Assembly: GCF_001267925.1 (NCBI RefSeq)
Contig: NZ_CP011409.1
Location: forward strand, 4,030,001-4,094,000
Source of the DNA: Herbaspirillum hiltneri N3
GTDB lineage: Bacteria; Pseudomonadota; Gammaproteobacteria; Burkholderiales; Burkholderiaceae_D
Reading direction: 5' to 3'
DNA: 64,000 nucleotides
This document shows, piece after piece, positions 17,473-26,434 of this stretch. The position numbers and the translations under genes are program-made. The notes under the pieces were generated by a model, which was not told the DNA's origin, did not search any database, and was given only the letters and a program-made list of their open reading frames with translations. Each line of letters opens with the position of its first letter. The stretch's first letter is position 1.

Positions 17473-18387
17473 ATGATAGTCATCATCGGCAGCATCAACA
17501 TGGATCTGGTCTTGCGCGTGCCGCGCATGCCGCTCCCGGGAGAAACCATCACCGGCGGCCAGTTCCGCACCATCCCCGGCGGCAAGGGTGCCAACCAGGC
17601 GGTGGCCTGTGCACGCCTGAGCGCAGACGACGTCAAGGTCGCGATGGTGGCCTGCCTGGGCGACGACGCCTTCGGCGCCGAGTTGCGCGCCGCGCTGCGC
17701 AAAGACGGCATCGACGACAGCCATGTCACGACGATTGCAGGCACGGCGTCCGGCATCGCCTCCATCCTGGTCGACGACAACGGCCAGAACAGCATCGTGC
17801 TGGCTTCCGGTGCCAACGCCGAACTCAGCCCGGCCCACATCGACGCCGCACGCGGCCTGATCGAACAGGCGCGCATCGTCGTGCTGCAACTGGAGTCGCC
17901 GCTGCCGACCGTGATCCACGCCATCCGGCTGGCGCATGCGCTGGGCAAGACCGTGGTGCTCAATCCGGCTCCAGCACAAGCCTTGCCGACCGAATTACTG
18001 GGACAAATCGATTACCTGGTGCCCAATGAAATCGAAGCTGCGATGCTGGCCGGCATGCCCGCCAGCGGAATTGACAATGACGAACAGATCGCCGCAGTGA
18101 TCAGCAAGTTGCGTGCGGCCGGCTCGACCAACGTGCTGGTCACGCTGGGAGACAAAGGTGTCTATGCGGCGCTGGAATCCGGCTCCGAACATGTCGACGC
18201 GCAAGCGGTCAAGGCGGTCGACACCACCGCCGCCGGCGACACCTTCATCGGCGGTTTTGTCGCCGCGCTGGCGGAAGGCCGCAGCGAAGCCGAGGCCATC
18301 GCACTGGGCCAGCGTGCGGCAGCCATCAGCGTGGCACGCGTGGGCGCGCAAACATCCATTCCTTCCCGCCGGGAAGTGGCAGACTGA
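17473..18387 (+). CDS. rbsK: Ribokinase
   Basis: Phosphorylates D-ribose to ribose 5-phosphate; PfkB family, 304 aa. N-terminal GSINMDLVLRVPRMPLPGET and GGKGANQAVACARL bind sugar. VVLNPAPAQ and VTLGDKGVY form the nucleotide region. DTTAAGDTFIGGFVAAL carries the anion hole and catalytic Asp. It follows rbsR by 60 nt and is followed by rbsD after 15 nt. Confidence 0.94.
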   Translation: MIVIIGSINMDLVLRVPRMPLPGETITGGQFRTIPGGKGANQAVACARLSADDVKVAMVACLGDDAFGAELRAALRKDGIDDSHVTTIAGTASGIASILVDDNGQNSIVLASGANAELSPAHIDAARGLIEQARIVVLQLESPLPTVIHAIRLAHALGKTVVLNPAPAQALPTELLGQIDYLVPNEIEAAMLAGMPASGIDNDEQIAAVISKLRAAGSTNVLVTLGDKGVYAALESGSEHVDAQAVKAVDTTAAGDTFIGGFVAALAEGRSEAEAIALGQRAAAISVARVGAQTSIPSRREVAD

Positions 18388-18402
18388 GCAAGGAGAACCG
18401 AC

Positions 18403-18795
18403 ATGAAGAAAACACCGCTGCTCAACATCGCGCTGTCGCAACTGATCGCCTCGCTCGGCCACGGCGACAGCATCGTCATCGGCGATGCCGGCCTGCCGGT
18501 TCCTCCCGGCGTGCCACTGATCGACCTGGCGCTGACGCGCGGCGTCCCCGGCTTCATGGATACGCTGCAAACCGTGCTGGCCGAAATGCACGTCGAACAT
18601 CATGTGCTGGCCGACGAACTGGCTCAGCGCAGCCCGCAACTGGCGCAGCAAGTCGGGCTGCTCGGCCTGGCCGGCAAGCAGACCTTGCCGCATGAGGAAT
18701 TCAAACGCCGCACGCAGCAGGCGCGTGCAGTGATACGCACCGGCGAGTTCACTCCTTACGCCAACATCATCCTGATTTCGGGCGTGACGTTTTAA
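18403..18795 (+). CDS. rbsD: D-ribose pyranase
   Basis: Interconverts beta-pyranose and beta-furanose forms of ribose, supplying ribokinase with its substrate; 130 aa, normal length. The conserved N-terminal block [19 protein letters not shown] contains the catalytic His. The C-terminal [15 protein letters not shown] is the family-typical end. An AAGGAG Shine-Dalgarno lies before the ATG. It is the last gene of rbsBACRKD; no clear intrinsic terminator follows. Confidence 0.93.
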   Translation: MKKTPLLNIALSQLIASLGHGDSIVIGDAGLPVPPGVPLIDLALTRGVPGFMDTLQTVLAEMHVEHHVLADELAQRSPQLAQQVGLLGLAGKQTLPHEEFKRRTQQARAVIRTGEFTPYANIILISGVTF

Positions 18796-18897
18796 AGGAT
18801 ATTACTCCCCGGCGCCGGATCGAAATCGCACAATCGCATTGTTGAAGCTAGGCATCGAATAAAAAGAATGTCTGGCCTGGAGGTTGATAAATTGACG

Positions 18898-19740
18898 CTA
18901 GTTTCGCCCAGGAATATGAAAGAGAATGTTGTAAAAGGTCTTGACGAGAATGTCCAGGATGGCGGGTTTTTCGACAACAGAGACTTTGTAGCGTTCTACC
19001 ATGCGAGCGATATCAGAGCCGACGGTTTGCTGAGTTCGCAACTCGCCGGTCAGAATGGTGATGGGCACATTTGACTGTTGAGCCTCCCGAATATATTCAA
19101 TTGCCGGTTCGGACGTCACATCCGTATCGATGCTCCAATCCAGAATATAAGCTTCAAATGGCTGCACACGTACGACTTCCAACAGCGAGTCAACATCATT
19201 GAAGGCAGAAACTTGTATCCCTTGCCTGGCGAACAACGCGGTAATCCCGTCTGGAATATCTGCACAATCATCCAATGCTGCAATACGCGGGGCCGGTAAA
19301 GGGGTCATCCGGAGAACCTTAAAAGCAGGTCTTCCTTCAGGTGCCTTCGCACCAGGAATCACTACCCACCCCTCGTTTTCCTTGATAGCGATCAAGGTTT
19401 CCTCTGCCGAACTTTCCAGCATGTGTCCGCGGTCCAAGATGCAACGCTGCGGGATATTACTGAGCTTCAGAATGGCGTTCCACGGCTCAGATTTGTAAAT
19501 AGTTTTGTACTGGGTTGGCTTTTTTTCGTCGGGAATGTGGAAAGTTGTGATGTCTTCGGGCGGCGGTGAATCAGGCTTGCCAAATTTTTGATCCAGCAGA
19601 GCGCGTTGGGCAGATGTCCAACCACGCAAACCAGAGAACTTCTGCTGAATGGAGACCTGCTCCAGCCCCAAAAGATCGGCAATGACTTTTGCTTGCTGAC
19701 GGCGTTCTACACCTTGGTTGGTCAGGATGGCGCGGAGGTG
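18898..19740 (-). CDS. HTH-receiver regulatory protein, 5' end replaced (truncated)
   Basis: About 280 residues appear genuine. The N-terminal part is an HTH-like segment starting HLRAILTNQGVERRQQAKV. A linker follows, then a C-terminal CheY-like receiver with acidic pair in IAALDDCAD, phospho-acceptor Asp in AYILDWSID, Thr in ITILTGEL and Lys in VVEKPA. Upstream of 19740 the frame runs on antisense through vgrG, so the native start has been lost. A GTG at 19797 could initiate a hybrid N-terminus of 19 extra residues. The order HTH then receiver is the reverse of normal response regulators. Function and partner kinase are unknown. Confidence 0.6.
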   Translation of the reverse strand, partial: HLRAILTNQGVERRQQAKVIADLLGLEQVSIQQKFSGLRGWTSAQRALLDQKFGKPDSPPPEDITTFHIPDEKKPTQYKTIYKSEPWNAILKLSNIPQRCILDRGHMLESSAEETLIAIKENEGWVVIPGAKAPEGRPAFKVLRMTPLPAPRIAALDDCADIPDGITALFARQGIQVSAFNDVDSLLEVVRVQPFEAYILDWSIDTDVTSEPAIEYIREAQQSNVPITILTGELRTQQTVGSDIARMVERYKVSVVEKPAILDILVKTFYNILFHIPGRN

Positions 19741-20847
19741 AGCGCCCCGTTGCGTCTGGCGAAACCATTTGCCGGCGCCAACGAAACGGGTTTCCACTTC
19801 CCGATCATCGACGGCACGGAAGCGGCGATTGCCTTCATGGACGGTAATCCGAACAAACCCTACATCGCCCACCTGCACCACAACAGCCGTCACCCGGATC
19901 ACATCACCACCGAGAACCGCTGGCTGAGCCGCAACGTCATCCGCACGCAGAGCAACAACAAGCTGCGCATGGAAGACTGGAAGGGGCAGGAACACATCAA
20001 GCTCAGCACCGAGCATTCCGGTAAAAGCCAGCTCAATCTGGGGCATCTGGTGGACAGCCAGCGCAAGGAGCGTGGACAAGGTGTTGAATTGCGCACCGAT
20101 GCGCACGCGGCGATCCGGGGCGGTAAAGGCGTGTTCATCAATGCAGATGCACAGCCAGGAGCGCAAGGTAAACAGTTGGACATGCAGGCCGCACAAACCT
20201 TGCTCGAACAGGCCTTGCAGCAAACGCAATCCCTGGCAGAATCAGCAAACGCGGCGCAGGCCCTCGCGGCCGACTGTGAACAGCAACGTGCGTTGCTCAA
20301 CGACACGCTCCTCTCTCTCAAAAGAGCAGGCATCCTGGCCAGCGCACCAGCCGGTATTGCGCTGACTTCCGGTTCCCATTTGCAATTGGCGGCGCAAGAG
20401 CATTTCATTGCGACTGCCGGCGGCAATGCCGACATCAGCGTCATGAAGCGATTTACGGCGGCAGCTGGTGAAGCAGTCTCGCTGTTTGCGCAAAAACTCG
20501 GTATGAAGTTGTTTGCCGCCAAGGGCAAAGTCGAGATCCAGGCGCAAAGCGACGACATCAACATCATCTCCGACCGCAACATGTTCATCACCAGCGCCAA
20601 CGGGCGTGTCACCGTCGAGGCCAAAGACGAACTGTTGCTCAAATGCGGCGGTTCCTATATCCGCATCAACGCCTCCGGCATCGAAGACGGCACGCCCGGC
20701 GCAAGCGTTGTGAAAGCGGGTAGTCATGGACGACCAGGCCCTGCTTCCTTGCCTCCGGCCTTGCCGCAATTGCCTAAGAGTGTGTGTAAGGAGTGCTTGA
20801 AAGAAGCCTTGCGAGCCCGTGCGAAGACCTCGGTACCGAATATTTGA
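19738..20847 (+). pseudogene. vgrG: 5'-truncated T6SS spike protein VgrG (C-terminal part)
   Basis: The sequence picks up at VSAPLRLAKPFAGANETGF and continues through the end of the gp5-like region (GTEAAIAFMDGNPNKPYIAH), NNKLRMEDWKGQEHIKLSTE and a DUF2345-like beta-rich C-terminus (KLFAAKGKVEIQAQSDDINI, then VTVEAKDELLLKCGGSYIRI). The phage-tail gp27-like half is missing. A full VgrG is usually over 600 residues; only about 369 remain. The left end abuts the truncated HTH-receiver gene. As it stands it cannot encode a whole spike. It is upstream of a DUF4123 adaptor and effector genes, the usual operon order. Confidence 0.8.
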
Positions 20848-20878
20848 GACTCGATTCATTTCATCCAAAGGAATCACC

Positions 20879-21778
20879 ATGTTCTTCGGCGTTGACCCTC
20901 ACCAAGACAATCTGCCAGAGCTGCTGGATGCGGCACTGAACGCAATCGAACAAGCGCGCAGGGAGCAGGCCGAGTCGCCGCTGCATACCTACGCCCTGAT
21001 TGACTGCGCGTTTGACGATGCCTGGGGCAGTGCGTTGTTGTGGCAACAAAGTCAGGCCGTCAAGACGCATTATGTGCGTTCGCTTTATACCGCGTCTCGG
21101 CTTGAAGCGCTGGAAGAATGCGCGCCGTTCTTGGTGATCGTTGACCATGATAACCGTACGCGCATGCTCACCAATCTTCTTGCCAGAACCGGCGGCAAGC
21201 CGATGCTTACCTTCATTCAAAGTCCGCTGGATTTGTTCGCCCTGCAAAAACACCTAGTGCGTTTTAGCCAGATCGAGACGCCGGACACGCTGGTATTGCC
21301 TCTTCGCTTTGCCGATAGCGTTGGTTTACCGGACATCCTGGAGGTATTCGATGAGGACCAGCGTGCAGCGTTATTGAGTGGCATTACCGCATGGCACACC
21401 ATTGACCGTCGAGGGGGTATGGCCACGATCACTGGTACCTGCCACGACGCTGGGCTGTACGCGACACCAGACTATGGCGACATTGACTGCATTCCCTTCA
21501 GCGAGGCGCAGTTTGTGGCGTTGGTCGATAGTGCTGAGGCGGATGAAATTTTAGCGGAAGTGGTCGATAGCACGACGGAGATGTGTCACGACGAAAAAAT
21601 ATCTACCTTATTTGAAAAAATAAAAGCCGCGCTGGGAGAAATGGATCAACGTCATATTAAAGATGCGGAAGACCGTAGAGTTCTTACCAGACGCAGTTTG
21701 AATGCGCGAAATAGTAATGAAATCACAGCCATGCTCGACGTGTATCAAACGCAAGGAATAACGGCCTCTATGGCGTGA
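20879..21778 (+). CDS. DUF4123 domain protein (T6SS effector-VgrG adaptor)
   Basis: 299 aa. DUF4123 (Tap/TEC-type) proteins load effectors onto VgrG. The N-terminal part HTYALIDCAFDDAWGSALL and the middle section LEECAPFLVIVDHDNRTR are typical. The C-terminal third is variable and Glu/Asp-rich. The ATG at 20879 has AAAGGA about 6 nt upstream; the longer frame overlaps vgrG. It lies between the vgrG remnant and the immunity/effector genes, so it probably served the Tle1-like effector. G+C begins to fall in its last 150 nt. Confidence 0.8.
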   Translation: MFFGVDPHQDNLPELLDAALNAIEQARREQAESPLHTYALIDCAFDDAWGSALLWQQSQAVKTHYVRSLYTASRLEALEECAPFLVIVDHDNRTRMLTNLLARTGGKPMLTFIQSPLDLFALQKHLVRFSQIETPDTLVLPLRFADSVGLPDILEVFDEDQRAALLSGITAWHTIDRRGGMATITGTCHDAGLYATPDYGDIDCIPFSEAQFVALVDSAEADEILAEVVDSTTEMCHDEKISTLFEKIKAALGEMDQRHIKDAEDRRVLTRRSLNARNSNEITAMLDVYQTQGITASMA

Positions 21779-21806
21779 TTTAGATAATCCACAAAAGGAA
21801 ATAAAA

Positions 21807-22289
21807 ATGGTGGTGAAGAAAATATTTTTACTGATTAGTGTGGCTGTCTTAACTGCCTGCAACGCAACCGCACCCGTCGTAGCGGAGACAAAAAAAGAAA
21901 CGAAACCGTATGTGTATATACCTAGGATATCTGTGTCTGTTTCATGTGTCTCACATGATGAAGCTCCCTACATCTCTCAGTTCTATGTGGAAGAACCTAC
22001 GAGAAGACGCATGGCAGGTGGTACTTGCGGTGGGTTAATTGCGGCGGGCTATCTTTTGCCAGAAAAATGGACTCCCGGTATGAAGGTCAAAGTTCGCTGG
22101 AAGCCGAATGGTCGCGATTTCATAGAGAAAACAACCAATATCATACGGTATGACGAAGCAGGAACGATCTATGTTCATTTTTTAAAAAATGATCAGGTAC
22201 GGGTGGTTTCATCTGCAAGATATGCGGCACAGAGTCCAAAACATCCCATACCAGAGAATGTCATCGTTCCCCCAGCGGAGGAGCAATAA
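21807..22289 (+). CDS. DUF3304-like lipoprotein, putative Tle1 immunity protein, copy 1
   Basis: 160-aa predicted lipoprotein: signal peptide with lipobox LTAC, Cys at residue 18. The central region RRRMAGGTCGGLIAAGYLLP and VKVRWKPNGRDFIEKTTNI is shared almost unchanged with copy 2. Lipoproteins beside DUF2235 phospholipase effectors often act as periplasmic immunity proteins. That role is inferred from context. An AAAGGA Shine-Dalgarno precedes the ATG. The gene is visibly A+T-rich. It is followed after 2 nt by a broken effector 5' end rather than an intact effector. Confidence 0.75.
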   Translation: MVVKKIFLLISVAVLTACNATAPVVAETKKETKPYVYIPRISVSVSCVSHDEAPYISQFYVEEPTRRRMAGGTCGGLIAAGYLLPEKWTPGMKVKVRWKPNGRDFIEKTTNIIRYDEAGTIYVHFLKNDQVRVVSSARYAAQSPKHPIPENVIVPPAEEQ

Positions 22290-22291
22290 TC

Positions 22292-22474
22292 ACGAGCGCA
22301 CCAATCTACTCAGCTCCCGTGAAAATCGTTGCTGATGCTGAAAGAGAACTGATGGCAACGGAGGAAGAAGAAATCGCGCTGAAGGATTTACTCAGAGCGC
22401 CGGTGGTACGCACACCAAGCGGAAACCCTCTTCCGCCTCGCCAAAAATTACAAACACATGAAATTTGCGCCTGA
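22292..22474 (+). pseudogene. Relic of the Tle1 effector 5' end
   Basis: Sixty codons align with the first ~52 codons of the intact effector at 22988. They read (T)SAPIYSAPVKIVADAEREL onward to GNPLPPRQK, then diverge and stop at TGA. The start codon is ACG where the intact gene has ATG; the preceding 2-nt spacing from the lipoprotein stop is preserved. Similarity ends near 22448. The in-frame ATG at 22352 could start only a 40-residue peptide. Confidence 0.85.
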
Positions 22475-22502
22475 CGGCTTTCTGTCCAACGAGGAAATAA
22501 AA

Positions 22503-22985
22503 ATGATGATTAGAAAAGCATTGCTGATATTCAGTATCGCTGCATTAAGCGCTTGTAACGCAACTGCACCCGTCGTAGCGGAGACGAAAAAAGAAACGAA
22601 ACCTTATGTGTATGTGCCTGAAATTGCGGTATCAATTGAATGTGTAGCGCATGAAGGTTCTCCTTACATATCTCAGTTTTATGTAGGGGAGCTGACTAGG
22701 AGGCGCATGGCAGGTGGCAGTTGTGGAGGAACAATTGCAGCAGGTTACCTTTTGCCAGAAAAATGGACTCCGGGCATGACGGTCAAAGTTCGCTGGAAGC
22801 CGAATGGTCGCGATTTCATAGAGAAAACAACCAATATCATGCGGTATGACGAAGCAGGAACGATCTATGTTCATTTTTTTAAAAATGATCAGGTACGGGT
22901 AGTTGCTGCTGCATTTGATGGGCCGGGAAATCCGGGGCATCCCATTTCCATGGCATTGACAAATCCCCCGCCGGAGGATCAATAG
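22503..22985 (+). CDS. DUF3304-like lipoprotein, putative Tle1 immunity protein, copy 2
   Basis: 160-aa lipoprotein, same length as copy 1 and about 73% identical by my manual alignment. Lipobox LSAC has Cys at residue 18. Differences cluster in the signal peptide, a surface stretch at residues 38-62 and the last 25 residues; the core is nearly identical even in DNA. The start at 22503 aligns with copy 1 and has GAGG 8 nt upstream. It lies 2 nt before the intact effector, the expected place for a cognate immunity gene. Confidence 0.78.
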   Translation: MMIRKALLIFSIAALSACNATAPVVAETKKETKPYVYVPEIAVSIECVAHEGSPYISQFYVGELTRRRMAGGSCGGTIAAGYLLPEKWTPGMTVKVRWKPNGRDFIEKTTNIMRYDEAGTIYVHFFKNDQVRVVAAAFDGPGNPGHPISMALTNPPPEDQ

Positions 22986-22987
22986 TC

Positions 22988-25141
22988 ATGAGCGCACCAA
23001 TCTACTCAGCTCCCATAAAGATCGTTGCTGATGCTGAAAAAGAACTGATGGCAACGGAGGAAGAAGAAATTGCTCTGAAGGATTTACTCAGAGCGCCGGT
23101 GGTACGCACACCAAGCGGAAACCCTCTTCCGCCCTGCCAAAAAATGGTCAGAATTGGTCTGTTTTTTGACGGTACCAATAACAACATGGATCGTGATCAA
23201 CCCCAAAATGGACACACTAATATTGTTAGATTATTTGAGGTTCATAAGCATATTGAAGGACAAGATTATTTGAAGGATTCCAGCTGCTTCCGCTTTTATA
23301 TCCCCGGTGTTGGCACTCGCTTCCCAGAGAATCAAGAATGGAGCGAAACAAAGGATGGCAAATCCATGGGTAAGGGAGGACAGGCACGAATTCTATTTGG
23401 CATATTGCAAGTCTATAACGCTGTACACCGGGCCTTTAATGAAAATCGTGCTCTATATTCGGACGACCAAATCACCGCCAAACTAAAAAGCTACACTCGC
23501 GACGTCGAACAGAATTACGACAAAGAATATCCCGAGCACGTGCGCCGCCAAAAATGGTTCACACAGTTGCGAGATGAACTGAACGACAAGCTGCAAGCCC
23601 AGCGTGACATCATCATCCAGCCGCGCATTCCCATGATTCGCGTGGCCGTGTTCGGTTTTTCTCGCGGCGCCATTGAGGCGCGCAGCTTCTGCTACTGGCT
23701 TCACGCTGCACTGGAGGAGAAGAACACCCTGGCGGGTATGCCGATACAGATCAATTTTCTTGGCCTGTTCGACAGTGTGGCGTCGATTGGTATTGCCGAC
23801 TCCGCTTCCAAGACCACGCTCTTGAAGTTTGCCGATGGCCACTTCAGCTGGGCGGCGGAGACTTTGACGGCGTTGCCTTCGCTGGTCAAAAAAACCGTGC
23901 ACTATATTGCCGCGCACGAGCAGCGCATGAACTTCCCCATCACGCGCGTCAAAGGCGGTAATGTGCACGAAGTGCTATACCCCGGCGTGCACTCTGATGT
24001 CGGTGGCGGCTATTGCCCCAAGGAGCAGGGACGCGGCATAACCGTGGGCCAGATGGTGTCTCAGGTGCCGCTGCTGCATATGCATAAAATCGCCCGCCTG
24101 GCGGGTGTGCCCTTGGTGACTTATCGCCAGATGCCTTCCGATCTGCAAGCCGACTTCGCCTTGAGTCCCGAGTTGGCCGCGAACTGGAATGCCTATATGG
24201 CCGCATGGCTGCGTGCTGGTACGCCAGAGGAAGCCGCTACCGACGGTCAGAAGTCTGTCGAGCCATCTGCCAATGACAAGTCCGGGGAAGATCCTGCCAC
24301 CAACAACTTCGGCGGCACGTACGATCAACACATCCAGAAACACATGTCGCTGTACTACCGTTTTCGCTCCCGCTGGCTGGGCCGCATGGCACACCTGCCC
24401 GCCTGTCAGCGCGCCACCCCGCAAGAACAGCAAGACATGGTCAGTTACGACGACTTGTTCAAGGGCGACATGCAACTCCTGGCCGAGCGCGCCAAGGGCG
24501 GACGGCCAAGACAGCGCGATGTCTACGGCGACGACATCAAGCTGTATGGGCCAGGCAATGAACAGATCGCCAATCAGACGCAGTTGCAACGGGCGGATGC
24601 GCGCGCCCATCCCGACACCTGGGAAGCGCTGGCGCTCCAGGTCTTCGAAGAACAAAAGGGGCAGTCGAGTAGCAACGGCATTGCCTTGCTGGAAGAGCAG
24701 GTGCACGATTCTCTGGCCGGGTTCTATCTGGCCGGTTACATCAGCACAAACGAGAAGGCAGAAAAGATACGCGAGTGGCAAACCAAGCCGCCGTCGAAGA
24801 ATGACCGCTACCACTATCAGGCCTGGCAGAACTTCCAACAGGCCAAAGAAGCCAATCCCAAGCTGCAAGACGTGCTGGACGAGAAGGCTGAGCTGGCTAG
24901 GCAGGCAGAGAATGCCCGGTTTAACGGCCGCATTGGTGAGATGGAAGCCATACAGCGCCGAATTGCCTTCACCGACGACGAAGCCACCCTGCTGACGCAG
25001 GACGCCAAAGGCAATCCGATCTTCCCGGTGCAAAAGGACAGCGACGCCAAAGAATTGCGCAGCGGCGTCATCACCACGCAAACCGGGACGCTGCGCGAAG
25101 GCGGCGGCTATCTGGTGCCGCGTCATGTGTTCTTGCCGTAG
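22988..25141 (+). CDS. DUF2235 phospholipase, T6SS effector of Tle1 type
   Basis: 717-aa predicted antibacterial lipase exported by T6SS. An N-terminal tail of ~52 residues precedes the alpha/beta-hydrolase core, which begins VRIGLFFDGTNNN. The GxSxG nucleophile is Ser225 in FGFSRGA, the acid candidate is Asp262 in GLFDSVAS, and His335 is in PGVHSDVGGGY; these are the expected Tle1 triad elements. The C-terminal ~350 residues lack a motif I recognise and probably contact membrane or VgrG. No signal peptide, as expected for a T6SS cargo. Roughly the first 160 codons are A+T-rich; the rest returns to host-like G+C. Confidence 0.85.
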   Translation: MSAPIYSAPIKIVADAEKELMATEEEEIALKDLLRAPVVRTPSGNPLPPCQKMVRIGLFFDGTNNNMDRDQPQNGHTNIVRLFEVHKHIEGQDYLKDSSCFRFYIPGVGTRFPENQEWSETKDGKSMGKGGQARILFGILQVYNAVHRAFNENRALYSDDQITAKLKSYTRDVEQNYDKEYPEHVRRQKWFTQLRDELNDKLQAQRDIIIQPRIPMIRVAVFGFSRGAIEARSFCYWLHAALEEKNTLAGMPIQINFLGLFDSVASIGIADSASKTTLLKFADGHFSWAAETLTALPSLVKKTVHYIAAHEQRMNFPITRVKGGNVHEVLYPGVHSDVGGGYCPKEQGRGITVGQMVSQVPLLHMHKIARLAGVPLVTYRQMPSDLQADFALSPELAANWNAYMAAWLRAGTPEEAATDGQKSVEPSANDKSGEDPATNNFGGTYDQHIQKHMSLYYRFRSRWLGRMAHLPACQRATPQEQQDMVSYDDLFKGDMQLLAERAKGGRPRQRDVYGDDIKLYGPGNEQIANQTQLQRADARAHPDTWEALALQVFEEQKGQSSSNGIALLEEQVHDSLAGFYLAGYISTNEKAEKIREWQTKPPSKNDRYHYQAWQNFQQAKEANPKLQDVLDEKAELARQAENARFNGRIGEMEAIQRRIAFTDDEATLLTQDAKGNPIFPVQKDSDAKELRSGVITTQTGTLREGGGYLVPRHVFLP

Positions 25142-25150
25142 GGGGACGCC

Positions 25151-26434
25151 ATGGCTGTCGATTTTGCACAACTGCCCAACGAAGTTGCCGTTCCCGCCGA
25201 CAAACCACGCTTCTGGCTCTGGATGTCGGTGTTTGCAGTGCTTACCTTGGGCGGTGTCGCCACCGTGTTGCTGATGTGGTCGGCGGATATGCCGACTCAA
25301 ACACCGCAGTTCTGGATCACGTTGATCGGATTTCCGACGGGGCTGGCGGCGCTGGTGGTGCTGCGCCGTTATGCCATGCATGAGGGGGCGGTACTCGACG
25401 CGCTGGCGCATAACGAAGTGTGTCAGCAATATCGTGCGCAAGTGTTTGACTATGCCAGCCAGCCGTTGGCGTTGATCGATACCGCCTACTGTCTATCCGG
25501 CGACGAGCAACAAAATCGGGAGGCCATTGCGGCGATGGCTAACGGCTCGCTTGAACTGAAGCTGAATACCCCGCTGATTCCTGGTGCGCAGGCCGTGAAA
25601 GCGCGCTGGCTGGAGATGCCCGATGTTCACCTGCATACTGGCTACGCCGCCAATGACCGTCAGCGCCAACACGCCACCTTGGGCTGGCTGTTTGCGCGGT
25701 TGCTGCAAGGCCTCAATACCCGCCTGCAGGCCTTGCCAGCGCGCGTGCCTTTGTCCGTGCAGTTGAACGTAGCTTGCGCGTTGCCCGCCGAAACAGTCAC
25801 CGCACTGTGGCAAACCGCCTGGGATGCACGGGCTTTGCGTGCGGCCGACGTCGATCATGTGGCGGCAGCAGCGGACTTGATGACGTTGGATGATTGGCTC
25901 GATCACGCACTGCAAGCGGAGTATCAGGAAGCCCGGCTAATGGTGACTGTGCAGCTGCGCGCCTTGCTGGATACGCCGCCCTCAGAAGGTGCTGCCGAAG
26001 CCGGCGCTGCCGTGCTGTTGATGCCGGAGGCCCTGGCTTATCAGTATCGTATCGCGGCCAATCGCTACCTGCATCGCCCGGAGCGCGCACGTCATCAGGA
26101 GGTAAGAGAGAGCCTGGCGCACGCACTGCAATGGGCCAGGCTGGAAGGAAAAAGTTTGCGGCAGATTTGGTGTGCCGGTCTGGATCCAGGCCAATACCAT
26201 CAATGGAGCGTTCCGGCAAGTCAACTGGGTGTCGATGCAAACGATGTCCTTCTCGATGCAAGCGTAGGGGACACCGGCATCGCCGCCCCCTGGCTGGCGC
26301 TGGCATGCGCGCATGCAGCAGCGGTGGATGGCGGCGCCCGACTACTGCTCTGTGCGCAAGAACACACGGTCGATTGCGCAGTGTTGCGCGGGCCACCACA
26401 GAGTAACGCTGCCGCGTCAGCGACAGCGACATGA
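25151..26434 (+). CDS. Unknown membrane protein in T6SS effector operon
   Basis: 427 aa with two N-terminal TM helices (about residues 21-43 and 54-70), then a long soluble domain rich in Ala, Leu and Gln that matches no family I recognise. A GGGGGAC Shine-Dalgarno lies before the ATG, 9 nt after the phospholipase stop. The stop codon overlaps the next ATG (ATGA). Proteins of this shape occur between DUF2235 and PAAR genes in related T6SS loci. A role in effector handling or self-protection is possible but unproven. Confidence 0.6.
   Translation: MAVDFAQLPNEVAVPADKPRFWLWMSVFAVLTLGGVATVLLMWSADMPTQTPQFWITLIGFPTGLAALVVLRRYAMHEGAVLDALAHNEVCQQYRAQVFDYASQPLALIDTAYCLSGDEQQNREAIAAMANGSLELKLNTPLIPGAQAVKARWLEMPDVHLHTGYAANDRQRQHATLGWLFARLLQGLNTRLQALPARVPLSVQLNVACALPAETVTALWQTAWDARALRAADVDHVAAAADLMTLDDWLDHALQAEYQEARLMVTVQLRALLDTPPSEGAAEAGAAVLLMPEALAYQYRIAANRYLHRPERARHQEVRESLAHALQWARLEGKSLRQIWCAGLDPGQYHQWSVPASQLGVDANDVLLDASVGDTGIAAPWLALACAHAAAVDGGARLLLCAQEHTVDCAVLRGPPQSNAAASATAT

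Noticed and set aside
19741..20229. N-terminal extension of the HTH-receiver frame
   Set aside because: These 163 codons are antisense to vgrG; they reflect the fusion junction, not a longer protein.
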